Assembly (NCBI GenBank): GCA_902780915.1
Contig: CACZHK010000036.1
Location: forward strand, 1 to 64,000
Source: Pseudoselenomonas ruminantium
GTDB lineage: Bacteria; Bacillota; Negativicutes; Selenomonadales; Selenomonadaceae
Direction: 5' to 3'
Length of the DNA stretch: 64,000 bases
Part shown: positions 24,603 through 32,239 of the stretch, piece after piece
Layout of the letters: every line of letters begins with the position of its first letter
Position numbering within the stretch: position 1 is the stretch's first letter
The notes under the pieces: model-generated
The model's input: only the letters and a program-made list of their open reading frames with translations
Database searches by the model: none
What the model was told of the DNA's origin: nothing
Position numbers and translations under genes: made by a program

Positions 24603-25769
24603 ATGAGCTACTTTATGAATAAAAAGCGGCTGGCGGCAGTCATCATCATCACGGCGGTGATTTCCTCCCTGCTGACCATGGGGGCCTGGGTGGCCCTGCT
24701 GGGGCTGGACAGCCACAAGATAGTTGATTTGGCCAGATTCTTTGGCACCATGCGGCTCATTGAGGCTCGCTATGTGGATGGGGCAGATGAGGGCAAACTC
24801 ATGGATGGGGCTATCTCCGGCATGGTGCAGTCCCTGGGGGATCCCCACTCCATCTACATGGACAAGGAAATGTATACCAAGCTGATGGAGCACACGGAGG
24901 GAGCCTTCGGCGGCATTGGCGTCACTATGGGCTTCAAGGATAACAAGGTGACCATCATCTCCGTGCTGGAGGGGACTCCCGGCGAGCAGGCAGGCCTCCT
25001 GGCGGGGGATGAGATCATGGCTGTGGACGGCACCTCTGTCGCCGAGCTGCAGCCAGAGGAAGTGGTGCTGGGAATCCGGGGCGAGGTAGGCACTCAGGTG
25101 GCTCTGACTATCCATCGTGAGGGGCAGGAAGATGCTGACTACCAGCTGACCCGCGCCACCATCCATGTGCCTTCCGTCAAGGGCATGAAGCTGGAGGACA
25201 CTGACCTTGGCTATATCCGCATTGCTTCCTTTGCCGAGAATACGGGCAAAGAGTTCAAGGAGGAACTCAAGAAAATCAAGGATGAAGGGGCAAGAGGGCT
25301 TATCATCGACCTGCGCCAGAATCCCGGGGGGCTGATCACCAGCTGCGTGGAAGTGGCCCGGGAAGTGGTGCCCAAGGGCAATATCGTCTCCGTAGTGGAT
25401 AAAAACGGTGCCAAAGAAGAGTATGATTCTGAGCTGGAGGCACCCTATATGCCCGTGGCAGTGCTGATGGACAATGGCAGCGCCAGCGCCTCTGAGATCC
25501 TGGCCGGTGCCCTGCAGGATACCGGGGCGGGCAAGGTGGTAGGTGTCCAGTCATATGGCAAAGGCTCCGTGCAGATCGTGGTGCCTCTCATGAATGACGA
25601 CGGCCTGAAGCTCACCGTGGCGAAGTATTATACTCCCTCTGGCCGCAGCATTGACGGAACGGGCATCACCCCCGATGTGGAAGCGCAGCTTTCTGCGGAA
25701 GGTGACGTGGACAGCCAGCTGGAGAAGGCCAAGGAAGTGCTGCAACAGACCCTGGGGGAACAGTCCTGA
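24603..25769 (+). CDS. C-terminal processing peptidase (S41)
   Basis: A protein of 388 residues with an N-terminal membrane anchor or signal (LAAVIIITAVISSLLTMGAWV), a PDZ domain (about 98-175, GGIGVTMGF through VALTIHREG) and the S41 catalytic core with Ser in NGSASASEILAG and Lys in SYGKGSVQ. Such proteases trim or degrade envelope proteins, including cell-wall hydrolases, which suits the upstream ftsEX group. Twenty bases separate it from the activator gene. Confidence 0.9.
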   Translation: MSYFMNKKRLAAVIIITAVISSLLTMGAWVALLGLDSHKIVDLARFFGTMRLIEARYVDGADEGKLMDGAISGMVQSLGDPHSIYMDKEMYTKLMEHTEGAFGGIGVTMGFKDNKVTIISVLEGTPGEQAGLLAGDEIMAVDGTSVAELQPEEVVLGIRGEVGTQVALTIHREGQEDADYQLTRATIHVPSVKGMKLEDTDLGYIRIASFAENTGKEFKEELKKIKDEGARGLIIDLRQNPGGLITSCVEVAREVVPKGNIVSVVDKNGAKEEYDSELEAPYMPVAVLMDNGSASASEILAGALQDTGAGKVVGVQSYGKGSVQIVVPLMNDDGLKLTVAKYYTPSGRSIDGTGITPDVEAQLSAEGDVDSQLEKAKEVLQQTLGEQS

Positions 25770-25789
25770 AAAATAATTGCAAAAAAGCC

Positions 25790-25818
25790 TTGACATGTGG
25801 TGCTCAAATGAGTAAAAT
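25790..25818 (+). promoter_or_regulatory. Promoter of the tRNA-Gly array
   Basis: TTGACA and TAAAAT are separated by 17 bp and precede the first tRNA by 42 bp. Confidence 0.75.
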
Positions 25819-25860
25819 ATTTTTTGTCAGTCAGCGAGAAACATCGCAGGACGGGCAAAT

Positions 25861-25935
25861 GCGGAAATAGCTCAGTGGTAGAGCACCACCTTGCCAAGGT
25901 GGGGGTCGCGAGTTCGAGCCTCGTTTTCCGCTCCA
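25861..25935 (+). tRNA. tRNA-Gly(GCC), copy 1
   Basis: Full cloverleaf with acceptor GCGGAAA/TTTCCGC, anticodon loop TTGCCAA and an encoded CCA end. It is the first of three identical tandem copies separated by 4-5 bp. Confidence 0.97.
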
Positions 25936-25940
25936 TATAT

Positions 25941-26015
25941 GCGGAAATAGCTCAGTGGTAGAGCACCACCTTGCCAAGGTGGGGGTCGCGAGTTCGAGCC
26001 TCGTTTTCCGCTCCA
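25941..26015 (+). tRNA. tRNA-Gly(GCC), copy 2
   Basis: Identical to the copy at 25,861; anticodon GCC, encoded CCA. The spacer to copy 1 is TATAT. Confidence 0.97.
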
Positions 26016-26019
26016 TATT

Positions 26020-26094
26020 GCGGAAATAGCTCAGTGGTAGAGCACCACCTTGCCAAGGTGGGGGTCGCGAGTTCGAGCCTCGTTTTCCGCTCCA
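26020..26094 (+). tRNA. tRNA-Gly(GCC), copy 3
   Basis: Identical to the two copies upstream; encoded CCA. Followed by a terminator. Confidence 0.97.
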
Positions 26095-26104
26095 TTGCAA
26101 TCAC

Positions 26105-26136
26105 AGCCGGTGCAGATGCGCCGGCTTTTCTGTTTT
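26105..26136 (+). terminator. Terminator of tRNA-Gly array
   Basis: AGCCGGTGC and GCGCCGGCT pair around AGAT, followed by TTTCTGTTTT. Confidence 0.8.
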
Positions 26137-26180
26137 CGGTGGTGGCTTCGTTTTTTTTTACAAAAATATCATTTTAGGGG

Positions 26181-26209
26181 TTGACCTGCCGGGAACCATA
26201 TGCTATTAT
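26181..26209 (+). promoter_or_regulatory. Promoter of second tRNA cluster
   Basis: TTGACC and TATTAT with 17-bp spacing, 30 bp before the CAU tRNA. Confidence 0.75.
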
Positions 26210-26239
26210 AATACCTGTCGCTGATGAGCGGCGGAGTAA

Positions 26240-26316
26240 GGGCCTATAGCTCAGTTGGTTAGAGCAACCGGCTCATAACCGGTCGGTCCTTGGTTCGAGT
26301 CCAAGTGGGCCCACCA
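26240..26316 (+). tRNA. tRNA with CAU anticodon (Met or Ile2)
   Basis: A 77-base cloverleaf with acceptor GGGCCTA/TGGGCCC, anticodon loop CTCATAA and encoded CCA. It is not an initiator type by its paired first base. CAU tRNAs can be elongator Met or Ile read after lysidine modification; sequence alone does not decide safely. Confidence 0.93.
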
Positions 26317-26341
26317 AAAACTTCATATTTTACTGCAATAT

Positions 26342-26419
26342 GACTCAGTAGCTCAGCTGGATTAGAGTATTTGACTACGAATCAAAGGGTCGGGGGTTCG
26401 AGTCCCTCCTGGGTCACCA
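26342..26419 (+). tRNA. tRNA-Arg(ACG), copy 1
   Basis: A 78-base cloverleaf, acceptor GACTCAG/CTGGGTC, anticodon loop CTACGAA, encoded CCA. An identical copy lies on the minus strand at 41,981-42,058. Confidence 0.95.
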
Positions 26420-26423
26420 TTGT

Positions 26424-26499
26424 GGGTAGGTGCCCGAGTGGTTAAAGGGAAATCTGCCGCCTCACGGCTACGATGGTTCGAATCCATCCCTGCCCACCA
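26424..26499 (+). pseudogene. tRNA-Tyr lacking its anticodon
   Basis: Acceptor GGGTAGG/CCTGCCC, the D arm CCCGAGTGGTTAAAGGG, the long variable arm CCGCCTCACGGC, the T arm and CCA are those of a bacterial tRNA-Tyr. The D arm is followed directly by AAATCTGC, the 3' half of the anticodon stem. About ten bases (expected GCAGACTGTA) holding the 5' anticodon stem and the GTA anticodon are missing; length is 76 instead of about 86. It cannot decode Tyr as written. A sequence error must be excluded. Confidence 0.75.
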
Positions 26500-26511
26500 C
26501 CTTGAAATGAT

Positions 26512-26536
26512 AGCGTCGCGTCAGCGGCGCTTTTTT
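26512..26536 (+). terminator. Terminator of tRNA cluster
   Basis: AGCGTCGC and GCGGCGCT pair around GTCA, followed by TTTTTT. Confidence 0.85.
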
Positions 26537-26569
26537 CATGTTTTGCCTGATATTATTTGTGCACGATTC

Positions 26570-26598
26570 TTGACTTTGGGAGTTCTTTAGGCTACAAT
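26570..26598 (+). promoter_or_regulatory. Promoter of glmS
   Basis: TTGACT and TACAAT with 17-bp spacing. The transcript would begin near 26,605, leaving a 450-base leader before glmS. Confidence 0.75.
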
Positions 26599-26604
26599 AG
26601 GCGG

Positions 26605-26674
26605 GTAATCGGGCGAAGCCCGAGGGAAATCCGGTGTGGATTTGCCTGCTGTACCGGTGTAATGAAAAGCAGGA
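26605..26674 (+). other. Structured leader before the glmS ribozyme
   Basis: TCGGGC/GCCCGA and AAATCC/GGATTT hairpins, then CCTGCT paired with AGCAGG, lie between the transcription start and the ribozyme. GGGAAATCCGGTGTGGAT faintly recalls part of a cobalamin riboswitch core, but the rest of that fold is not seen. Confidence 0.35.
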
Positions 26675-26680
26675 ATGCTT

Positions 26681-26853
26681 AGCGCAGGCTCTCAGCTTGT
26701 TCGAGAAAAGCTGAGAGGACGAGGAGAAGGTTGTCGAGAACTCAGCGGATGCCTTCCGGCCGGTCCGGTCGAGAGAAACTTCTTAAAGCCCCTCTGCGAG
26801 GAGGGGGACAAAGGGAGTGGAGGACACAGCAGGTGTACTGTGATAGGGATGCT
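26681..26853 (+). ncRNA. glmS: glmS ribozyme
   Basis: This is the glucosamine-6-phosphate-activated self-cleaving RNA in the 5' leader of glmS. Visible parts are the cleavage site A|GCGC at 26,681-26,682, the P1 hairpin CTCTCAGCTT/AAGCTGAGAG, the core GACGAGGAGAAGGTTGTCGA, the P2.1/P2.2 strand CAGCGGATGCCTTCCGGC, and the 3' P3-P4 region with GGGACAAAGGGAGTGGAGGA. When GlcN6P is high the RNA cuts itself and glmS mRNA is degraded. The 3' boundary is approximate. Confidence 0.9.
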
Positions 26854-26928
26854 ATACCCTTTTAGGCTTTGGTTAGGTTCGTTTGTGAAGGTAATCTTTG
26901 CATTCTGAATCTATGTTTCGGCTGTTCA

Positions 26929-27005
26929 TTTCTTTGACGCAAAGAAACAGCGGCCTTGCCTTTCATCCGTGAAAGCCAACGGCCGCGGAACGCCCATCCA
27001 TGGGC
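26929..27005. repeat. Array of three hairpins in glmS leader
   Basis: TTTCTTTG-acg-CAAAGAAA, then GCGGCC/GGCCGC enclosing CTTTCA-TCCG-TGAAAG, then GCCCAT-CC-ATGGGC. All are perfect stems in 77 bp between the ribozyme and glmS. They are likely an intergenic (REP-like) repeat or mRNA-stability element. Confidence 0.5.
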
Positions 27006-27060
27006 TGAAGTACGCGAGGTCTTTAGGGGTAGTGTATCCGTTTATAGGAGGTACACTTTT

Positions 27061-28899
27061 ATGTGCGGTATTGTTGGATTTATTGGGAAGAACAAGCGTG
27101 ATAAGGCTGCCAATGTGCTTTTGGATGGCCTGGCTAAGCTGGAGTATCGCGGTTATGACTCTGCCGGCATTGCAGTGCTGGGGGATGGGAAGATCCGCGT
27201 GGAAAAGAGCGTGGGGCGCCTGGCTGCTCTCCGTGACAAGCTGAAGGGCAAGATGCCTGAGGGGCTTTTGGGCATCGGCCATACCCGTTGGGCTACCCAT
27301 GGCCGTCCGTCTGACAAGAACTCCCATCCTCATACGGACTGCTCTGGGGATTTCGTCATTGTCCACAATGGCATCATCGAGAACTACCTGACCCTTAAGG
27401 AAGAGCTGATTGAGGCTGGCCATGAGTTCAAGAGCGAGACTGACACCGAGGTGGTAGCACACCTGCTGGAGGAAGTCTACAACGGTGATTTCGTGGCTTC
27501 CGTGCGCACGGTGCTTTCCCGGGTGGAGGGCAGCTATGCTCTGGTGTTCATGAGCGCCAAGCATCCTGATATGCTGATTTGCGCCAAGCAGGACAACCCG
27601 CTGATCATCGGCCTGGGTGAAGGCGAGAACTTCATCGCCTCCGATGTGCCCGCCATCATCGCCCACACCCGCAAGAACTACGTGCTGGCTGACGGTGAGC
27701 TGGCTGTGGTCACCGCTGACAGCGTGGAGGTCACCAACCGCAAGGGCGAGAAGGTGAACAAGAAGATTTTCGAGGTCACCTGGAATGCCGAGGCTGCCGA
27801 GAAGGGCGGCTATGAGCACTTCATGCTCAAGGAAATCAACGAGCAGCCCAAGGCTGTCCGCGACACCATGAGCCAGCGCATCACCGCTGATGGCCAGGCC
27901 ATTCAGATGGAAGAGCTGAAGTGGGACAAGGAGTACCTGGAGAAGTTCAGCCGCGTCTACATCGTGGCTTGCGGCACTGCATATCATGCAGGCCTGGTGG
28001 GTAAGTATTACATCGAGAAGCTGGCCCGTATCCCCGTCATGACGGATGTGGCTTCCGAGTTCCGCTATCGTGACCCCATCATTGATGACAAGACCCTGTT
28101 CATCACCGTTTCCCAGTCCGGTGAGACCCTGGACACCCTGGCAGCCATGAAGGAAGCCAAGCGCCTGGGGGCTACTACCTTGGCTATCACCAACGTGGTG
28201 GGTTCCTCCATTGCCCGCGAGGCAGACAAGGTGCTCTACACCTGGGCTGGCCCGGAGATTGCCGTGGCTTCCACCAAGGCCTACACCACCCAGATCGTGC
28301 TGTTCTTCATGCTGGCCCTCTACATGGCTGAGATGAAGGGCACTGTGACCAAGGAAAGGGCTGCCGAGCTGGTGGGCCTCCTGCAGAAGGTTCCTGCTCA
28401 GATTTCCGAGACCCTTTCCGATGTTGACCCCATCAAGACCTTTGCCAAGGCTTATGGCTTCAATGAAGATGTATTCTACATTGGCCGCGGCCTTGACTAC
28501 AGCGTGTCCCTGGAGGGCGCCCTGAAGCTGAAGGAGATTTCTTACATCCACGCCGAGGCTTATGCCGCAGGCGAGCTGAAGCACGGCACCCTGGCTCTCA
28601 TCACCGAGGGCATTCCCGTCATCGCTCTGGCTACCCAGAAGAGCGTCTACGAAAAGACTCTCTCCAACATCAAGGAAGTCAAGGCCCGTGATGCCGTAGT
28701 CATCGGCATCGCCTCCGAGGGGGACGAGGAACTGGAGAAGTATGTGGATCACGTCATGAAGGTCCCCGCTACCGACGAGCTCCTTTCCCCCATCCTCTCC
28801 GTAGTGCCCCTGCAGCTGCTGGCCTACTACGCCGCCATCACCCGCGGCACCGATGTGGACAAGCCCAGGAACCTGGCCAAGTCCGTGACGGTGGAGTAA
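27061..28899 (+). CDS. glmS: Glutamine-fructose-6-phosphate aminotransferase
   Basis: A protein of 612 residues. It starts MCGIVGFIG, so Cys2 is the glutaminase nucleophile after Met removal; RWATHGRPS and HNGIIENY are glutamine-site motifs. Two SIS domains follow (ACGTAYHAG, SQSGETLDTL; then GRGLDYSVSLEGALKLKE) and the C-terminal KSVTVE is the conserved end. It makes glucosamine-6-phosphate for peptidoglycan and lipopolysaccharide. It is controlled by the ribozyme in its own leader. ATAGGAGG lies ten bases before the ATG. Confidence 0.97.
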   Translation: MCGIVGFIGKNKRDKAANVLLDGLAKLEYRGYDSAGIAVLGDGKIRVEKSVGRLAALRDKLKGKMPEGLLGIGHTRWATHGRPSDKNSHPHTDCSGDFVIVHNGIIENYLTLKEELIEAGHEFKSETDTEVVAHLLEEVYNGDFVASVRTVLSRVEGSYALVFMSAKHPDMLICAKQDNPLIIGLGEGENFIASDVPAIIAHTRKNYVLADGELAVVTADSVEVTNRKGEKVNKKIFEVTWNAEAAEKGGYEHFMLKEINEQPKAVRDTMSQRITADGQAIQMEELKWDKEYLEKFSRVYIVACGTAYHAGLVGKYYIEKLARIPVMTDVASEFRYRDPIIDDKTLFITVSQSGETLDTLAAMKEAKRLGATTLAITNVVGSSIAREADKVLYTWAGPEIAVASTKAYTTQIVLFFMLALYMAEMKGTVTKERAAELVGLLQKVPAQISETLSDVDPIKTFAKAYGFNEDVFYIGRGLDYSVSLEGALKLKEISYIHAEAYAAGELKHGTLALITEGIPVIALATQKSVYEKTLSNIKEVKARDAVVIGIASEGDEELEKYVDHVMKVPATDELLSPILSVVPLQLLAYYAAITRGTDVDKPRNLAKSVTVE

Positions 28900-28919
28900 G
28901 ACATTACAAATACAAGCAA

Positions 28920-28956
28920 AGCCATGAAGCCTTTCTGAGGTTTCATGGCTTTTTTG
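28920..28956 (+). terminator. Terminator of glmS
   Basis: AGCCATGAAGCC pairs with GGTTTCATGGCT, followed by TTTTT. Confidence 0.85.
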
Positions 28957-29021
28957 CTTAAAATCTTTCAAGAATTGCTGTATAATTAAAATGATTTAGT
29001 ATATAAAAGGGAGGTCTTATC

Positions 29022-30401
29022 ATGCTTTTAGGAGCCATTGCCGTACCCCATCCGCCCCTTATCATCCCGGAGGTGGGCCAGGGGCAGGAGAAGGGAATCC
29101 AGTCTACTATTGATGCTTACCGTGAGGCAGCCAGGTGGGTGGCAGCGAAAGAACCGGAAACTGTGGTTATCACCAGCCCCCACAGCGTCATGTATGGGGA
29201 CTACTTCCATATCTCGCCGGGAGAGGGAGCCAGAGGGGATTTTGGCAATTTCCGCGCCCCGGAGGTTAAAGTCACAGCAGAATACGATGTGGCCTTCCGC
29301 AAGCAGCTCTGCGCTCTGGCGGACAAGGAGGAATTTCCTGCGGGCGTCATGGGGGAGAAGAATCCTGCCCTTGACCATGCTACGCTCATACCCCTGCACT
29401 TCTTGCAAGCAGCGGGCTTCAAGGGGAAAGTCGTCCGCATTGGCCTTTCGGGGCTTTCCCGCCGTCATCACTACCATCTGGGGCAGATGATTGCCCAGAC
29501 GGCACGGCTGCTCAAGCGGCCCACGGTGCTGGTGGCCAGCGGGGATCTGTCCCACAAGCTTTTGGCTGAGGGACCTTATGGCTTTGACCCGGCAGGGCCT
29601 GTCTTTGATGAGCGCATGCAGGAATGCTTCCGTGACGGTGACTTCTTGAAGCTGCTCTCCACCCCCGATGCCATGGCAGACAGTGCGGCAGAGTGCGGCC
29701 TGCGCTCCTTCTGGATCATGGCGGGAGCTATGGACAGGCGGAAGGTGGCCTCGCGCCTGCTGGCTTACGAAGGGCCTTTTGGCGTGGGCTACGGCACAGC
29801 CATCTTCGAGCCGGGAGAGCGGGACGAAGGGCGTGCCATCCTCGACCTCTATGAGCAGGAGCAGCGGGAGCAGATTGCGAAATTGCGAGCCAGGGAGGAT
29901 GCCCATCTGGCACTGGCCCGCGCTTCTTTGGAGCATTTCGTGAAGCGCCATGAGTACCTGCCTGCGCCTGCGGATTTGCCCGCAGCCTTGCAGGGCCGTC
30001 ACGGGGCCTTTGTGTCCATCAAGAAGGACGGAGCGCTGCGGGGCTGCATCGGCACTTTCCTGCCCACCCGGGACAATCTGGCCCAGGAGATCATCTACAA
30101 TGCCGTCAGCGCCGGTCTGAATGACCCGAGATTTTCCCAGGTGACGGAAGAAGAACTCTCGGAACTGGTTTATGATGTGGATGTGCTGACGGAGCCTGAG
30201 CCAATAGACAGCCCCGCGAAGCTGGATGTGCGGCGCTATGGGGTGATAGTGCAGGCAGGCAACCGCAGGGGACTCCTGCTGCCGGATCTTGACGGGGTGG
30301 ACACGGTGGAGCAGCAGATTTCCATTGCCCGCCGCAAGGGAAATATTGGCGAAAAGGAAAAGGTGCAGCTCTACCGTTTTGAGGTAGAAAGGCATATCTG
30401 A
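29022..30401 (+). CDS. MEMO/LigB-AMMECR1 fusion (AmmeMemoRadiSam)
   Basis: A protein of 459 residues. Residues 1-270 are a class III extradiol-dioxygenase/MEMO-like fold with His-containing motifs (AVPHPPLI, VITSPHSVMYGD, LDHATLIPLHFL, VASGDLSHKL). Residues about 285-459 are an AMMECR1 domain (GAFVSIKKDGALRGCIGTF through GLLLPDLDGVDT). The family is a constant partner of the radical SAM enzyme AmrS, which is encoded 29 kb away at 59,624. The reaction is not known to me. It has its own promoter region and terminator. Confidence 0.88.
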   Translation: MLLGAIAVPHPPLIIPEVGQGQEKGIQSTIDAYREAARWVAAKEPETVVITSPHSVMYGDYFHISPGEGARGDFGNFRAPEVKVTAEYDVAFRKQLCALADKEEFPAGVMGEKNPALDHATLIPLHFLQAAGFKGKVVRIGLSGLSRRHHYHLGQMIAQTARLLKRPTVLVASGDLSHKLLAEGPYGFDPAGPVFDERMQECFRDGDFLKLLSTPDAMADSAAECGLRSFWIMAGAMDRRKVASRLLAYEGPFGVGYGTAIFEPGERDEGRAILDLYEQEQREQIAKLRAREDAHLALARASLEHFVKRHEYLPAPADLPAALQGRHGAFVSIKKDGALRGCIGTFLPTRDNLAQEIIYNAVSAGLNDPRFSQVTEEELSELVYDVDVLTEPEPIDSPAKLDVRRYGVIVQAGNRRGLLLPDLDGVDTVEQQISIARRKGNIGEKEKVQLYRFEVERHI

Positions 30402-30415
30402 GTTGAGATGATTTG

Positions 30416-30441
30416 GAGGCTCTGTGAGAGCCTCTTTTTTT
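30416..30441 (+). terminator. Intrinsic terminator
   Basis: GAGGCTCT and AGAGCCTC pair around GTG, followed by T7. Confidence 0.85.
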
Positions 30442-30450
30442 GCTTTCATA

Positions 30451-30498
30451 GTAAACGTTTAACAAATCATTGACAAAGCAATCGGGAAGGAGTAAAGT
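30451..30498 (+). promoter_or_regulatory. galM promoter with LacI-type operator
   Basis: GTAAACGTTTAA (30,451-30,462) is a LacI/GalR-type palindrome centred on AAACGTTT, seven bases upstream of TTGACA (30,470-30,475). TAAAGT (30,493-30,498) is the -10 with a 17-bp spacer. A sugar-responsive repressor is likely. Confidence 0.6.
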
Positions 30499-30578
30499 TG
30501 AATTGTATGAAATGGTAGAGAATTGACTAAAATAGAGGTCGATTCATAGCAAACAAGTTCTTTCCCGGAGGGATCACT

Positions 30579-31712
30579 ATGGCAGAAATCAAAAAAGAAT
30601 CTTTCGGCAAGCTTTCGGATGGGCGTGAGGTGTTCCTTTTCACCCTGCGCAACACCAAGGGGACGGAGGTGAAGGTCACTTCTTACGGCGCACGCTTGGT
30701 GAGCTATATCGTGCGGGACAAGGACTTCAAGAAGCGGGATATCGTCCTGGGCTATGACAGCGCCGAAGCCTATGAGAAGGACACCACCAGCATGGGCGGC
30801 GTGGTGGGCCGCCATGCCAACCGCATCGCCGGGGGCAAGGCGGTGATAAATGGCAAGGAGTACCAGCTGGAGCTGAACACCGGCTCCCAGAAGCAGAACC
30901 ACATCCACGGCGGCTTCAAGGGCTTCCATCTGAATCTCTGGGACTATGAAGAAGTCTTTGAGGGCGTGAAGTTCACCTACCATGCCAAGGATGGGGAGGG
31001 CGGCTATCCTGGCAATATGACCGTGACGGCTCTCTATTCCCTGTCCAATGACAATGAGCTTTCTATCAAGTACGAGGCGGAGAGCGATGCAGATACCATC
31101 TGCAACCTCACCAACCATGCCTACTTCAATCTGGATGGTTATGAGGCAGGCACCGAGGCGGCCATGAAGCAGAAAATGCAGATTTTTGCTGACAGCTACA
31201 CTTGGGCCGATGCCGAGTCCCTGCCTGATGGCCGCATCCTGCCAGTGGAGGGCACTCCCATGGATCTCAGGCAGCCTACGCCCATCGGCGAGCACATTGA
31301 CGATGACTTCGACGAGCTGCAGATGGGCCACGGCTATGACCACAACTGGGTGCTGCGGGACGAGCCGGTGGAGATTGAGCTGAAGCCGGGCATGTTCGGC
31401 TTTGACCCAACCTGTCCCATTGATTACAATGCAGGGGGCCTCAAGAAGGCTGCCTATGTGGAGTCTGAGGAAAGCGGCCTGGCCATGACCTGCTACACCA
31501 CGCTGCCCGGCATGCAGTTCTACAGCGGCAACTTCCTCAAGGGGGATCTCGCGGGCAAGAACGGCGTCACCTTCCCCCGCCGCAGCGGCTACTGCCTGGA
31601 AACCCAGTATTTCCCCAACGCCCTGGCCAATCCTTCCTTCCCCCAGCCGATTCTGAAGAAGGGGGAGAAATATCAGGCGCAGACGATTTATGCTGTGGAA
31701 TTGCATAAATGA
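30579..31712 (+). CDS. galM: Aldose 1-epimerase (galactose mutarotase)
   Basis: A protein of 377 residues. Family motifs are VVGRHANRIAGGKAVI (substrate Arg and Asn), NHIHGGFKGFHL (His), LTNHAYFNLDG (catalytic His), GYDHNWVL and, near the end, CLETQYFPNALA, whose Glu is the catalytic base. It interconverts alpha and beta anomers of aldohexoses. The length is normal. The upstream LacI-type site suggests sugar-controlled expression; no other sugar gene is adjacent. Confidence 0.92.
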   Translation: MAEIKKESFGKLSDGREVFLFTLRNTKGTEVKVTSYGARLVSYIVRDKDFKKRDIVLGYDSAEAYEKDTTSMGGVVGRHANRIAGGKAVINGKEYQLELNTGSQKQNHIHGGFKGFHLNLWDYEEVFEGVKFTYHAKDGEGGYPGNMTVTALYSLSNDNELSIKYEAESDADTICNLTNHAYFNLDGYEAGTEAAMKQKMQIFADSYTWADAESLPDGRILPVEGTPMDLRQPTPIGEHIDDDFDELQMGHGYDHNWVLRDEPVEIELKPGMFGFDPTCPIDYNAGGLKKAAYVESEESGLAMTCYTTLPGMQFYSGNFLKGDLAGKNGVTFPRRSGYCLETQYFPNALANPSFPQPILKKGEKYQAQTIYAVELHK

Positions 31713-31729
31713 TGTAGTACATAAAACTG

Positions 31730-31838
31730 TTGCCATTAGTGGGCGGCAGGTGGTATAATATAAGCATAACAGGAAAGTGGACTCGTGGAGTACACAAACA
31801 GAAAAGCCGCCGGGGCTGACTACCTAGGCGGCTTTTTT
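31730..31838 (+). ncRNA. Putative antisense RNA of type I TA locus
   Basis: TTGCCA (31,730) and TATAAT (31,754-31,759), 18-bp spacing, would start a transcript near 31,766 that ends at a terminator (GCCGCC...GGCGGC, T6) at 31,838. No reading frame fits. The stem is shared with the terminator of the oppositely transcribed small hydrophobic peptide gene, so the two RNAs overlap at their 3' ends. Confidence 0.55.
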
Positions 31839-31891
31839 GTGTTCGTGCATGGGCCTGACTAGGGCGTACAAAGAACGGCAGAAATGAATAC

Positions 31892-31990
31892 TTATTTGCT
31901 GTCAAGGTGCCGATCTATGGCTCTGCATATGTAGTGGGCTATTATGCTACCAACTACGCCGGAAACCATAGCTAACAGAAAAGCAGACAT
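31892..31990 (-). CDS. Putative type I toxin peptide
   Basis: A peptide of 32 residues beginning MSAFLLAMVSGVVGSIIAHYI: one membrane helix followed by a basic tail (CRAIDRHLDSK). The AAGGGAGGTG site is excellent but is masked: CTCCCT 12 bases upstream pairs with AGGGAG, a feature of toxin mRNAs of the TxpA/Fst kind. An antisense-type transcript faces it from 31,766. It may alternatively be a small regulatory membrane protein. Confidence 0.6.
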   Translation of the reverse strand: MSAFLLAMVSGVVGSIIAHYICRAIDRHLDSK

Positions 31991-32039
31991 GAAATACACC
32001 TCCCTTCGTTCTTATTCAGGGAGTATAGACAGCAGTAAC

Positions 32040-32048
32040 ATTATAGCA
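32040..32048 (-). promoter_or_regulatory. Extended -10 promoter of toxin peptide
   Basis: On the minus strand TGCTATAAT gives an extended -10 element; no good -35 is seen. The start would be about 40 bases before the peptide start codon. Confidence 0.5.
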
Positions 32049-32140
32049 TAATAAGGTTTGATTGTGTTTGCAGATGTTGAGAATGGGGGCAACTTATATT
32101 TACCATAAATAAACGAAATGATATTATTGCGCGAAAATAG

Positions 32141-32169
32141 TGGACAAATCACCTGCGAAGGGGTAAAAT
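32141..32169 (+). promoter_or_regulatory. Promoter of sucCD
   Basis: TGGACA and TAAAAT with 17-bp spacing, 70 bp before sucC. Confidence 0.6.
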
Positions 32170-32239
32170 CTAACTATGAATTGGGATAAACTAAGATAAA
32201 ATCCCAGCCTGGAGTTACCCATAAGGGAGGCAGTGCTAC

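Noticed and set aside
26926-28971. Minus-strand frame of 681 codons opposite glmS
   Set aside because: A shadow of the highly biased glmS codons; no start signal or domain.
29028-30449. Long minus-strand frame of 473 codons opposite the MEMO-AMMECR1 gene
   Set aside because: It mirrors the coding frame of a GC-rich gene on the other strand and has no family motif.
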